Below are positions 53,500-64,000 of a DNA stretch of 64,000 bases, piece after piece. Below the pieces are notes generated by a model. That model saw only the letters and a list, made by a program, of their open reading frames with translations, was not told the DNA's origin and ran no database searches. The position numbers were made by a program, and so were the translations under genes. Origin of the DNA: Batillaria attramentaria (Eukaryota; Mollusca; Gastropoda; Batillariidae); assembly GCA_018292915.2 (NCBI GenBank), contig JACVVK020000328.1, positions 722,634 through 786,633 of the forward strand. The letters are read 5' to 3'. How positions within the stretch are numbered: position 1 is the first letter of the stretch; each line of letters starts with the position of its first letter.

Positions 53500-54510
53500 T
53501 CACGCGTCATCACCGGTCATCTCGTCGTCGGCCGGGGTACGCGGTGACTGGGTCTGACGTCTGCGGCGCTTCGGAGGGTGGGGGGAGGGGAGGGAGAGCG
53601 TATCACGTGCTGCACTGTCGTCACGGTCAAGGCCAGTGCGGTGTGTAGTTGGGGTGTGTGGGGGCTGGCTACCGCTGCCACTCGTTCCGCTTCGATGCTC
53701 GCGGCGGCGGCCGAAGTTGTCGGTGTCGCTGGCGTTCCGTTGTCGTAGGGGGCCGGCTACCACCAGTTCGTTGCCCTTGTAGTAGGCGTGGAACCCTTGG
53801 TCGCGCTTCTGCTGGATTTTCTCGCGTTGACGGGACGTCAGATCGCCGGAAACACCGATCCCTTTCTGTTTAAGAGCGGGGCGGCCTTTCGTCAGAATGG
53901 CCATCTTGTCTCTCCACCGTGTAAACTTGACGACGATTATGGGGCGGGGCTTGGAGTCACGGCTGGCTGCCGTAGCAGCAAAACTGGCTTTCGGTTTTCC
54001 CAATCGGTGTGCCCGCACCTCGTCGTCGACACTCCAAGTCTTGCTCGGCACAGTCCCTTGCAGACACTGCACCACCTTTTCTGCACACGAATCGAAAGTC
54101 TCGCCAGGGGTCTCAGGTACACCAAAGAACCTCAAATTGTCACGGCGAGAAAACGCCTCCAGTTTGTCAATCTCTTCCTCGTAACGAGCCTGAAGCTCAC
54201 GAAGGTCTTCCTGAAGATCGTCCACAGATTCAGCAAGATCGTCATGTTTCTCAGCTATCTTGGTACATGTAGTCTCGAGAGACTGTGTTCTGCCCTTCAA
54301 GTCTAAAATGTCATTTGCGATAGCCTGTACCGATTCGACCACACCACTTACTTCAGCTCTCAGAACGTCTAGTCGAGAGTTGATCGCCCGTGTCTGTCCG
54401 TCGATGCTTCGCTGGATAATCCTCTCAATGTCGGCCAGAGTAGCACCGGCTGTTGGTGTCGTCGTAGCGAGAACCGTCGCGGACACAGAGTTGCCGCTGC
54501 TTTCCGACAT
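53500..54510 (-). CDS. LINE ORF1 protein (second family)
   Basis: An intact 336-residue frame with a Ser/Thr-rich N-terminus and a coiled coil at ~45-125 (IAEKHDDLAESVDDLQEDLR, ELQARYEEEIDKLEAF). An RRM-like core follows (SRRDNLRFFGVPETPGETFD), then RPIIVVKFTRWRDKM, a charged linker and a basic C-terminus (HPPKRRRRQTQ). This is the L1-type ORF1 architecture, but differs in sequence from the copy at 48793. GC-rich compared with its surroundings. The rest of its ORF2 is missing, so it is a 5' fragment. Confidence 0.85.
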   Translation of the reverse strand: MSESSGNSVSATVLATTTPTAGATLADIERIIQRSIDGQTRAINSRLDVLRAEVSGVVESVQAIANDILDLKGRTQSLETTCTKIAEKHDDLAESVDDLQEDLRELQARYEEEIDKLEAFSRRDNLRFFGVPETPGETFDSCAEKVVQCLQGTVPSKTWSVDDEVRAHRLGKPKASFAATAASRDSKPRPIIVVKFTRWRDKMAILTKGRPALKQKGIGVSGDLTSRQREKIQQKRDQGFHAYYKGNELVVAGPLRQRNASDTDNFGRRREHRSGTSGSGSQPPHTPTTHRTGLDRDDSAARDTLSLPSPHPPKRRRRQTQSPRTPADDEMTGDDA

Positions 54511-54850
54511 AGTGTCCGATGTAGCGAGTCAGTAACGCCAGATACAGTCACAGGCAGTCGTCCCGCAGTACACTTGCACTGGCAGCGGTCACTGCTGAGG
54601 CAGTGTTCACCAGGCGATTTCTCCCTGCTACGGTGGGTATTCACTGTAGCGCTGAAAGTTTGAGGCAGTCACAACTCGGCGATAAAACACCTCCTGGCAA
54701 TAAATTTCACACCACTCTGATCAGTGTCACTTCCAGAACACAGCAGTACCAAAATCGGGGAGAACAATTGTAATAATCCACAATTATAGGCACTTTTGTG
54801 AAATTTCAGCCGGAGCTCCAAATATTTGGTATGGTAGGCTTGGTGAGCTC
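54511..54850 (-). other. Probable 5' UTR of the second LINE
   Basis: About 300 bases upstream of ORF1 without ORFs; the exact 5' end is not visible. Confidence 0.4.
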
Positions 54851-54889
54851 GTACTCACTATCCTGTCGTGTCGAGTGTGTCGAGTTAAG

Positions 54890-55176
54890 TATTGGTATGG
54901 TTTGTTCGTTTTTGGTTGTTTGGGTTTCTCTTTTGGTTGTTGTTGTTTAACAAGGAAGGGAGGGGGTGACTGCTGGATTTTTGTTGTTCTTTTTTTTTTT
55001 TTAAATCTATTTTTGTATTGTTTTTGGTATGTTTTTAAATTCAATTTTCATCTTATTTATTTTATTTTATTAATTTCATTCCTTATTTATTTTTTAATTT
55101 ACTTTATTTTATATTTTATTATTTATTTTTAATTTTTTAAAAAATTTAATTTAATTTTAATTTTATTTATTTATTT

Positions 55177-55207
<31 letters not shown>

Positions 55208-55560
55208 ATTTATTTTTTTTTTTTTGGGGGGGGGGGGTATTTTCGCTTGCTTTTCATTTTGTTGTTGGGTTTTTTAATGTTTGTTTGTTTGTTTGTTTGA
55301 TTGTTTTGTCTGTCTGTTTCATTTTTTGTGTTTATTTGTTTTTTGTTTGTTTGTTTTTGTTGTTGGTGTTTTGTTATTTTTGTCTTGTCGTTGTTTTTGT
55401 TGTTGGGTTGTTCTTGTTTTGTTTTTTGGGTTGGGTGGGGGGTGGTTGGGGGGGGGGGAGAGTGGGAAGTGTAGGTTTGTTTGTGGAGTTGTGGTTTCAC
55501 CTGTACCTTTTTTTCTGTGTCGGGATGGGTTAACATGGTCATGACAACCATTTACAATAA
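54890..55560. repeat. T-rich low complexity
   Basis: GTTT/TTTG repeats, an (ATTT)n stretch (55040-55222), a G run (55226-55238) and GTTTGTTT repeats to 55420. It may be LINE 3'-UTR sequence, as at 43590-44072 but with the opposite strand bias. Frames are composition artefacts. Confidence 0.8.
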
Positions 55561-55801
55561 ATAACCCTGGAGCTTTGAAGCTGCAGAGGGTGCGAGGCGT
55601 AATACTGGTACATGTAACCACATTTTGCATTCACTTTTCACTTTGGCATTGTTAATAACCATCTGATGTGGTATTGTCATTGTCAGTGATTTTTTTCAGT
55701 TTTAATCAAGCATGTAATAATTGTTGTGGTGTTTGGTCTCTGACTGAAATAAAGGTGTCCACTGAGCGATCAAATGTTTCTTATAAGAGTGCCCTCTGTC
55801 C

Positions 55802-55804
<3 letters not shown>

Positions 55805-55836
<32 letters not shown>

Positions 55837-55837
55837 C

Positions 55838-55873
<36 letters not shown>

Positions 55874-55898
55874 GCGCGCGCGTCTCTGTCTTTCTCGA

Positions 55899-55939
<41 letters not shown>

Positions 55940-55940
55940 A
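55805..55940. repeat. TG tract - GCGCGC - AC tract inverted repeat
   Basis: TG/CG alternating sequence from 55805 to 55881, 20 bases of spacer, then an AC tract to 55937. It can form a long hairpin, and the GTGTGCGCGCGCG part could adopt Z-DNA. Confidence 0.9.
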
Positions 55941-56043
55941 TTTCAGTCTAAACTTCCGTGCACACTTTGAAATACATGTAACACGGGACCACAAAGTAGT
56001 TCGCAACTGTCCACTTTCCTTGTCACCGAGCATTTTCGTTTTT

Positions 56044-57550
56044 AAGTTGTTTCCAACTTTATGAGACGGGGCAGATTTTGCTACGCACAGCAGCAAGTTT
56101 CAGTGATACAAAACAAGACTGTGACGTTTCTCCACACAATACTTTCTTTCACGCACACAGTGACGTAACGAAATCTGCGTCATAGACACCTTACGTGCAC
56201 ACTATGCTGCTGCGTTCTTTTTGGCGGGAGTTGTGAGACGTGTGTGTGTGTGTGTGTGTGTGTGTGGACGGATGTAATGATGGCTATCTCCTAAACCACC
56301 GTGTTGGAGGCCTTTTTACTTTGAGATAAAATGGGAATTCACCTTCTCCAGACCTATTTTTCACGATTTTTAGCCTACTGCATTTTCAGAAGAGTTATCG
56401 CCGATTTTAAAAAATCGGTTATGTTACGAATTTTTTCGCAAAAAATGTTCAAATGGCTCCGTTTTCTGAAATTGGGAAGATCATCCAATTATACTGCCTG
56501 TTTTCGTAGCACCGCTCTGTAGCTCTGACAGGTTTTGTGTAAGAAAAATATTTCCGAGGTAGGGGTGGTTTGCATATAAGGCCAAATATCTATGAAAAGA
56601 CTCCTTCAAATTACTCATCATTCCGGTATTTTTGTCACTTGTGCCAACTGCACATATGACATGAACTGCTGCACTATTATAGCTTTAGTATTAAGAATAG
56701 CAGAGCTTTTAGATAAACACATTTTTCACGTTTCTGCGAGAAGCGCCGGTCAAAAAAGTTCCAATTTTGCAATTTCGTAAGTACAGTTCAAGGCACTTTG
56801 AGTCCACGTTTCATCAGCTCTCTAGATCTTCCAGATTTTATGTAAAAATTAATTCAGTCACAGAAGTCACAAAAGCAACAAGGAAATCACAAGATATGTA
56901 GAAGTATCATCTGTCAGACGAGCAGCGTGAGGCTGACGTCAAATGTTTGGTTCACAGACAAAATCTGCAAGTATCGTCACTGCTTCCGACATTTCATCAG
57001 CCCTCTAGATCTTCCAGATAATTCAGATTCCAAAATAATTCAGTCGGAGAAGTCACAAAGCCAACAGGGAAATCACAAGACATGAACAAGCATCCTCAGA
57101 CGATCTCAGTGCTAGAGGCTGACGTCAAAAGTTTACTTCACGGAATTGACGTCTCTCTCTCTCTCTCTCCTCTCTTGGGAGCCAGGTTGGCCGAATGGTA
57201 GAGCGTTGGACTTTCAATGCTTGGGCCGAGAGTTCGAATCCCGGCCGCTGGGGCCAAATATTTGTGCTGGCCTTTTTCTCGTTGCCCCGTCTTTGATATC
57301 ACCCTTATGTGGGGGAAAAGGACGTTAAACTCCTAAACACCCACCCACCCACCCTCTCTCTCTGCTCTCTCTCTCTCTCTCCTTCTTCCCCCACCCCCAG
57401 TCACGTGGCTAATCGGTCGAGGTCGTAGAGGATCTAGTGTCATCGGTAGAACTTGGAGAGGGGAGAACCGGCAACAATAACAACAAAACAGACAAAATAA
57501 AATGAAGTTTGGAGAAACAACTTTGTAGGACGGGGCCGTTCCTCCTTGTT
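56044..57550 (+). mobile_element. Composite repeat R, copy C
   Basis: Plus-orientation copy, starting at a shortened palindrome (AAGTTGTTTCCAACTT, the middle deleted) and ending CCTCCTTGTT at 57550. It has a TG tract (56237-56268), paired cAMP-element-like TGACGTCA-type motifs (56935-57150), a nested SINE S, and the direct terminal repeat GGAGAAACAACTTTGTAGGA at 57511. It is joined head-to-tail to copy D without intervening DNA. Confidence 0.8.
57176..57354 (+). mobile_element. SINE family S, copy 8 (inside repeat R)
   Basis: Complete: GGGAGCCAGGTTGGCCGAAT head, GAGTTCGAATCCCGGCCGC box B, body, and ACACCCACCCACCC tail. Confidence 0.9.
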
Positions 57551-57754
57551 TAAGTTGTTTCTCTATAGAGAAACAACTTTATGAGACGGGCAGATTTTGC
57601 TGCGCGCAGCAGCAAGTTTCAGTGATACAAAACAAGACTGTGACGTTTCTCCACACAATAATACTTTCACGCACATAGTGACGTAACGAAACCTGCGTCA
57701 TAGACACTTGACGTGCACACTATGCTGCTGCGTTCTTTTTGGCGGGAGTTGTGA

Positions 57755-57799
<45 letters not shown>

Positions 57800-59118
57800 A
57801 CGGATGTAATGATGGCTATCTCCTAAACCACCTCGATGGAGGCCTTTGAGATAAAATGGGAAATCACCTTCTCCAGACCTACCTTTCACGATTTTTAGCC
57901 TGCCGCATTTTCAGAAGAGTTATCGTGTTACGAATTTTTTCGAAAAAGTTGTTCAAATTCCTTCATTTTCTAGACTTTGGAAGTTCGCCCAATCACACTG
58001 CCTGTATTCGTGCTACAGCTCTGTAGCTCTGACTGGTTTTGTGTAAAAAAAATATTTTCGAGGTAGGGGTGGTTTGCACATAAGATCAAATATCTATGAA
58101 AAGACTACTGCAAATTACTTATCATCCCGGCGTTTTTGTCTAGTGTGACAACTGCACATATCACAGGAACTACTGCACTATTATAGCTTTAGCATTTAGA
58201 ATAACTGAACTTTTAGATAAACATAACTTTTTCAAGTTTCTGCGAAAAGCACCGGTCAAAAGAGTTCCAAATTTTCGATTTCATAAGTACAACACAAGGT
58301 ATTCTAGTCCATGTTTCACCAGCCCTCTAGATCTTCCAGATTTTATGTAAAAATTAATTCAGCCAGGGAAGTCACAAAAGCAACAGGGAAATTACAAGAC
58401 ATGCACAAGCATCATCTGTCATACCACCAGTGTGAAGCTGACGTCAAACGCTTAGTTCCCAGACAAAATAAGCAAGTATCGTCACTGCCTCCGACATTTC
58501 ATCAGCCCTCTAGATCTTCCAGATTTCATGTGAAAAATAATTCAATCGGGGAAGCCACAAAGCCAACAGGGAAATCACAAGACATAAACAAGCTTCCTCA
58601 GACGATCGCGGTGCTAGAGGCTGACGTCAAAATGTTTAGTTCGCGGAACTGACGTCATCTCTCCGTCTGTGTATGACGACCTGCCTGAGGCTCACGTCAA
58701 ATGTTTAGTTCACGGAACTGACGTCTCTCTCTCTCTCTCTCTCTCTCTCTGGGGACTGGGGAGCCAGGGTAGCCGAATGGCAGAGCGTTGGACTTTCAAT
58801 GCTCGGGTCGAGAGTTCGAATCCCGGCTTGGGCCAAATATTTGTGCTGGCCTTTCTCTCGTTGCCCCGTCTTTGATATCACCCTTACGTGGTGGAAAAGG
58901 ACGTTAAACTCCTAAACACCCACCCACCCTCTCTCTCTCTCTCCCCCCCCACCCGGCCCCACCCCCAGTCACGTGACTAATCGGTCGAGGTCGTAGAGGA
59001 TCTAGTGTCATTGGTAGAACATGGAGAGGGGAGAACCGGCAACAATAACAACAAAACAGACAAAATAAAATGAAATTTGGAGAAACAACTTTGTAGGACG
59101 GGGCCGTTCCTCCTTGTT
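57551..59118 (+). mobile_element. Composite repeat R, copy D
   Basis: Plus-orientation full copy. It begins with the perfect 28-bp palindrome (57552-57579) and carries the same modules as copy B. Its TG tract is at 57758-57800, the GACGTC motifs at 58440-58725, and the nested SINE at 58758. It ends at CCTCCTTGTT near 59118. Confidence 0.82.
58758..58929 (+). mobile_element. SINE family S, copy 9 (inside repeat R)
   Basis: Complete copy with GAGCCAGGGTAGCCGAATGG head and box B GAGTTCGAATCCCGGCTTGG. Confidence 0.9.
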
Positions 59119-59880
59119 CCTTCTTAGGTATCACTTAGCTCGGCTCGGTCTCGGTTATCCCGACTTGGGCGTCGTCGCATGGAGCTAGAGAAGCGACGGA
59201 CCCGGAACAGGGTTGGGCGGGATTCTGACTAAGCGTTGTGAAGCCCGATGGTACAGAGTTGACTTACAAGTGTTCACTCATAATATCTAACATGGTGGCC
59301 TCCTGCCACTGGCTTAACAGCCGAGCACATAAACCAAATGTCTAAGCCAGTCTGCGGTTCCTATCGTACGAAGCAGAATTGCCGTACCAACGACTTGTCA
59401 TCAGTTCGGTAAACCTTACCTGTCTCACGACGGTCTATACTAACCCAAACAAATTTGTCTGTAAAAGTACACAATAATGTTGCTTGAACTTGAACACACA
59501 CGTAAAGGCACAAAACAAAGCAACCATCCCTACCGAGTACCAACTCCCTCCCGTCCCCCCTACCCCCCCCCCCCCCAAAAAAAAAAAACAAAACAAAAAA
59601 ACAAAACAAAAACAAACAAAAAACAAAAACAAAAAAAACAAGCAAAAAACACCCCAAAAAAAAAAAAAAAACAGAAAAAAGCAACAACATTAACAAAACA
59701 ACAACAACAACAAAAAAACCCCAACAAAACAGAAACAACAAAAACGCACGAAGTACGCATACGCACGCACACACGCAAGCACCACCCGCTTCCTTGCCCA
59801 CGCCGGCACGAACGCACGCACGCAAACACTGCACACACGTACTACCACATCCAGTACAGGCCCATACGCTAAATTCAAAC
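59119..59880. repeat. Unassigned sequence then C-run/A-rich low complexity
   Basis: The first ~350 bases have no ORF or repeat I recognise. 59564-59735 is a C run followed by A/CAAA-rich sequence. 59755-59830 has ACGC/GCAC repeats. Confidence 0.6.
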
Positions 59881-59883
59881 ATG

Positions 59884-61358
59884 CTTAAAGATCTAAGCTC
59901 CCAACGAAAAGCTTTCCGAAGTGTCAAATTTTTTTAGAGTCGACCGTGAAAGCACAGTCAGCTCTGTCACAGTTGCAGAGTCAGTGGCCAGAAAAAGCAC
60001 AAAAAAAAAAAAAAAAAAACGTGCCGAAAAACTGCCCCCACTTCCTGTCGGGCTCCGTCCACGCTACTGTGCACATCTCCGTGCAGTGGCCATCCGTCCG
60101 TGCAGTGGTCATAACAGCAGCCGTGGGTGGCCGAGCCAGTACTGTCCACAATGACCCCAATACAAATCGTGTCACTTTTGATTTTTGTCAGTGTCGCTCG
60201 TATGCCGTGCTGTCGCCGCCAGAATGGCGCAACAAATGTTGACGGTAAGTTTTTCTTTTTCTTTTTTATTTGCCGAGATGTGTGAGAAATGGAGCACGCG
60301 GGCACTCAGATTTGCCAAGCGCGTTTTATCGGCAACAACATCTCCAAATTACGGATTTACCTTTTGTTCTGCAAGCTCGAGCTGAAATGTTTACGCAGGA
60401 AACAAAATTTCTTTCCAATACGTGTACCTACCGGTAGTAGCATAGCTTGCGCCATATCAGTCCAACATCGCTCAGTCGTCTAAACAGACGTATCCGCGGC
60501 GTGGTCACATAATGAGTCGCGTTGCTCGAGGATGTGCACAGTAGCGTGGACGGAGCCCGACAGGAAGTGCGGGCAGTTTTTCGGCACGGTTTTGTCGCGG
60601 TTTCTGGACACTGTGTGAACTCTGCAACTGTGACAGACTTGACTGTGCTTGCACGTGCCAGTGTCCAGAAACCGCGACAAAACCGTGCCGAAAAACCGCC
60701 CCCACTTCCTGCCGGAGTCCGCCCACGCAACTGTGAACATCTCCGTGCAGTGGTCATCCATCCGTGCATTGGTCATCATAGCGAGCGTGACCGAGTCAGT
60801 ACTGTCCGCAGTGATCCCCATACAAGTCGTTACGCAAGAAACAAAACTGCTTTCAAACACTTGTACTTACCGGTAGTAGCATAGCTTGCGCCATGTCCGA
60901 CATCGCTCAGTCGTCTAAACTGACGTACCCGCGGCGTGGTCACATAATGCGCCCGGTGGCATGGGGATGTGTACAGTAGCGTGGACGGAGCTCCGGCAGG
61001 AAGTGGGGGCGGTTTTTCGGCACGGTTTTGTCGCGGTTTCTGGACACTGGCACGTGCAAGCACAGTCAAGTCTGTCACAGTTGCAGAGTTCACACAGTGT
61101 CCAGAAACCGCGACAAAACCGTGCCGAAAAACTGCCCGCACTTCCTGTCGGGCTCCGTCCACGCTACTGTGCACATCCTCGAGCAACCCGACTCATTATG
61201 TGACAGGAAGCACGGGCAGCACGGGTTTTGTCGCTGTTTCTGGACACTGTGTGAACTCTGCAACTGTGACAGAATTGACTGTGTGCTTGCACGGTCGACT
61301 CTGTAAAAAATTTTCACACACCTCGGAAGGTTTTTTGTTGGGAGCTTAGATCTTTAAG
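59884..61358. mobile_element. Foldback-like DNA transposon with long inverted repeats
   Basis: The left end CTTAAAGATCTAAGCTCCCA (59884) recurs inverted at 61339-61358. The match continues inward past AGAGTCGACCGTG and CTGTCACAGTTGCAGAG for well over 100 bases. Flanks share TCAAAC (59875 and 61359), possibly the remnant of a 9-bp duplication as in Mutator-like elements. The interior contains further inverted and direct copies of the arm (60577-60696, 61018-61130) and two ~180-base direct repeats (from 60420 and 60860). Frames crossing it are repeat shadows. Confidence 0.75.
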
Positions 61359-61360
61359 TC

Positions 61361-61415
61361 AAACTCCGAGCATTAGAAGTCCAACGCTCTACCATTCGGC
61401 CACCCCGGCTCCCCT
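61361..61415 (-). mobile_element. SINE family S, head fragment (copy 10)
   Basis: Only the tRNA-like head up to box B is kept (GGGGAGCCGGGGTGGCCGAA on minus). It abuts the foldback element. Confidence 0.75.
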
Positions 61416-61474
61416 CCGCGGATATGCTGAAGAAGAATATGTCAAACAAAATCTGCAAATTTTGCTTCGGGTAA

Positions 61475-61539
61475 GTAGGCGTGTTTCTGAATCAGAGACA
61501 TACATGTTATGTATGTCTCTGATTCAGAAACACGCCTAC
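61475..61539. repeat. Perfect palindrome, 31-bp arms, 3-base loop
   Basis: The arm begins GTAGGCGTGTTTCTGAATCA and is exactly inverted after GTT at 61506-61508. Confidence 0.97.
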
Positions 61540-61765
61540 TTTCACTCTGAAGACAGCCTGCCATCACTTGCGCCATTGAGGATCCCTCTGGGTTCAAAGC
61601 TGGTCAAGGATGACATAGTGCGCGACCTTGTGTTTGAGAGCACCGAGACAATTCAGGCCCGTCACGGTAGCGCAGTGAGCGCCATTTCCCCACCGTGCAC
61701 AGAGGTACTTTCCACTGAAAGACTCTGTGCCCCAGAGAGTGTTTCCACCGTGCACAGAGGTACTT
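61509..61765 (+). repeat. Segment nearly identical to 20070-20345 (inverted)
   Basis: Two differences in ~250 bases compared with the copy inside the intron-1 transposon. The frame reading IQKHAYFHSEDSLPSLAP is open here beyond ESTETI. A local ~55-base tandem duplication (CCGTGCACAGAGGTACTTTC units at 61692 and 61749) follows. Confidence 0.8.
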
Positions 61766-61844
61766 TCCGCTGAAAGACTCTGTACCCCAGAGAGTGGCCC
61801 TGCCTAGGTAGGTCCTATCTTTCTGACTTTGCAGTATTTTATTC

Positions 61845-61885
61845 CCTAACCCCAGTCACGTGGCTAATCGGTCGAGGTCGTACCT
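61845..61885 (+). repeat. Repeat R fragment
   Basis: CCCCAGTCACGTGGCTAATC and GGTCGAGGTCGTA match the 3' part of R. Confidence 0.7.
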
Positions 61886-62564
61886 CTAGCCACAGTTCCT
61901 AACTCAGGATTTTGGGCGAAGTGTGATGCGCGTTGGCTACATGATTGAAATTGTGACGGTTACGTGCTTTGACCCCATAATATTGGGGGCAAATTGCATT
62001 TCGAGGCTGGCGAGTGGCGCTATTTAAGCCTAGAGGCCAAAAATCGTTTTCGAACATTGACCTTCGTTTCGAATCTATCACCAAAGACCACGCCCCTTTC
62101 TCTCCATATACGGCACAACACCGTGAATGGGACAACCGATTCAAAATGCAAATGGCTGCATGTTTGCAACCCTTCGGAGCTGCATGTTTGTTTTCGGTTG
62201 AAAATGGAGTACTATATATGCATCGTTGACGTTTGCAAGAAATGCTTGCATCCTCTACAGCGACGTGGTACGTGAGTGTGCCATTGTTGGCTTTATTTAG
62301 CGTAAGCAATAGTAGATAACTAACTTCTTTTCTGTGAAGCGGAGCCGGATTGTTCGGTAAACTGACTGTGTGGCAGTCCGCAGGTTTTGGCACAAATCGA
62401 CTTCTGTTACGCGTATCATAGTTGAAAACAGGAAACATACTCGTGTAGATTCAAGTCTACACACATCAGAAGTCCAAATGTGAATAATTGTTTTCGGTGA
62501 GTAGATCCGACGATCGAAGAAATCAGCAGTAGAGCTGAACTTCGGAAGCGTCACCCCTCAGTTG

Positions 62565-62626
<62 letters not shown>

Positions 62627-64000
62627 AATGTGATTGTTTTCAAGAAGTGGTATCTGTATACATCTAAGGTCTGTAGGAATTTTGCTCATGGATTATCGAC
62701 CATGTAGTATTTATAACTGGCGGTTAGTTCAAAAGTCCCAAGTAATAGATCTATCAAAATCAACTAAAGATTCACGTGTTTTACCAACTTTAGGCTCTCA
62801 ATCACCCCCAGAAAGTGAAACCAAAGCAACAAGGATAGCTTGAAGGAGGACTGCTGACCAAGATCATGGGGTAGTGTGTTGACACTCATCGGCTGACACT
62901 GATCATGAGGACTGATCAAAGGTATGGTGTCACTGTCAGGTGTGGAAGGGTATTGCTGTGTGGTGTGTAAACTTGTGTTACTGTTAGCTGTGTGTACATG
63001 ATGTTGATTCTCTTCCCATTACTAGTGTTAGTTTTGCCTGAGCACTGGAACTGATCTAATGGTTTATCAGCCAGGGAGCCTAGTGTTTCTCATAGGTAGT
63101 TGATGTTTCTGCATAGTAGAGTTTAACTTTAAGTTATTTAAAAATTACCGTACATCTGACATGTATACAAGATGAAAAATGCATGCATAGGTTAACATTT
63201 ATGTGAAACACTTTCACTGGCAGTGGTTGTGTGGCTTTCATGATAGACACTGTTTCATAAACTAAGTGCATAAATCTAGCTCTTCACTTGTGTACCTCCC
63301 TTTTCCAAGCAGATTGCGTGACTTGCATCATACATTAGAAAAAAAAAATCCTTTTTTATTTCTTGGACTTTTCTCATTATGGTGTGCTTGTTTCCAAGAA
63401 CTGGGACCTGTAAAAAATCTGTAGCTACTATAGTATTGTGGAGTCGCTGAACCAATGTTCTGTTCATGTTAAGTTTAGCTTTTAACATGTGGTGATTCAA
63501 ATTTATCCAAAGTAACTGAAACTTCCTGTTTTTTACCAGCTTTAGGCTCTCACTGTCTCATTCACACCAGAACTTTTTTTTTTCTATGAGGAAAGGCATA
63601 TAATATGTTTATATAGTCACCTAAAAACTGCCGTACATCAGACAGACCAGTAGAAAATTACATGAATTGTAAATTTTGATCGATCAGCAACACTGTTAAC
63701 AGTCTGCATAAAGTACTGCATGTCACTGGTGTGGCTTCTTGTGTACCATGTATCCCCTCCCTACCGGTTGTTGGCTTTTATGCAGAAGCACTGACCCCTC
63801 TCCCACCCCTGTCAATTTTTACCCACATGTAACAAAGTGAGTCTTTGTCGTCTGACCGTCTGTCTGGGGTAAACTTTATCATTGATCTTTTTCAGGAAGT
63901 ATATTACATAGTAGAAACATCGAATTTAGCAGAGTGATGGCAAGTACACATCACTTGAAATGACCTCCCATGGAGGTCAGTGTCACAGAATCATGATGAG
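61886..64000. other. No recognisable gene; TG tract
   Basis: A TG tract lies at 62571-62623. A frame at 62203-62271 (MEYYICIVDVCKKCLHPLQR) ends near GTACGTGAGT, which could be a first exon with a donor. TATATA-like sequence precedes it. This is weak. The remainder is AT-rich non-coding, with a repeated phrase TTTACCA(A/G)CTTTAGGCTCTCA at 62780 and 63534. Confidence 0.4.

Noticed and set aside
55210..55551. Low-complexity Cys/Phe/Val or Thr/Asn/Lys proteins
   Set aside because: Translations of GTTT/ATTT low-complexity DNA.
59361..59927. 188-residue Cys/Phe/Val-rich frame
   Set aside because: Runs through a C-run/A-rich tract and ACGC repeats; no domain or conserved start.
60428..61349. Cluster of ~120-residue frames sharing VSRNRDKTVPK-like text on both strands
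   Set aside because: They arise from the inverted and direct arms of the foldback element.
61660..61700. A further SINE head (GGTAGCGCAGTGAGCGC resembles box A)
   Set aside because: No box B at the expected distance and no SINE body downstream.

Overview
This window is eukaryotic nuclear DNA dominated by repeats, most likely from a mollusc and possibly a marine gastropod. I see spliced immunoglobulin-domain exons, Toll-like-receptor coding sequence, several animal LINE clades, tRNA-derived SINEs, DNA-transposon relics and very many dinucleotide tracts. The species cannot be fixed from sequence alone. There are no bacterial operons, no CRISPR array and no LTR retrovirus.

Layout. 1-4.6 kb holds a minus-strand LINE (endonuclease plus a 24-bp coding-length minisatellite) riddled with insertions, including a 5'-truncated RNase H LINE with a 14-bp target-site duplication (2225-4294). 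4.6-8.2 kb is microsatellites, LINE tails and a degenerate telomere-like tract. 8.2-11.6 kb is a near-complete minus-strand CR1/L2-like LINE killed by a one-base deletion in its FADD motif. 12.1-16.3 kb is a 26-bp minisatellite of about 160 copies.

16.9-26.35 kb carries a plus-strand host gene: a signal-peptide exon and two Ig-domain exons, all joined in phase 1. A decayed Ig pseudoexon lies between the two Ig exons and is split by an intact 1002-codon RTE-like LINE with a perfect 14-bp target-site duplication. Intron 1 holds two non-autonomous DNA transposons. 27-31 kb holds SINEs and two minus-strand copies of a ~1.6-kb composite repeat that carries its own SINE and a perfect palindrome.

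33.9-36.5 kb is a minus-strand Toll-like receptor with an intact LRR/TM/TIR C-terminal half and a frameshifted N-terminal part. A second, truncated TLR tail (40.8-41.8 kb) is split by a 419-bp MITE at the BB-loop Pro-Gly codons. 41.8-52.1 kb is an old plus-strand CR1-like LINE interrupted by a 6.6-kb minus-strand L1/Tx1-like LINE (ORF1 and ORF2) with a 16-bp target-site duplication. 53.1-54.5 kb joins LINE fragments, including a second intact LINE ORF1. 56.0-59.1 kb has two tandem plus-strand copies of the composite repeat. 59.9-61.4 kb is a foldback-like element. 61.5 kb has a perfect 31-bp-arm palindrome beside a segment almost identical to 20.1-20.3 kb. The last 2 kb has no recognisable gene.

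The host genes (Ig-domain gene, TLR, TLR tail) look like an innate-immune neighbourhood shaped by duplication and transposon insertion. I did not find a clearly new enzymatic or defence system. The most unusual items are the SINE-bearing composite repeat, the foldback element, the template-switch palindrome and the MITE in the TIR domain.
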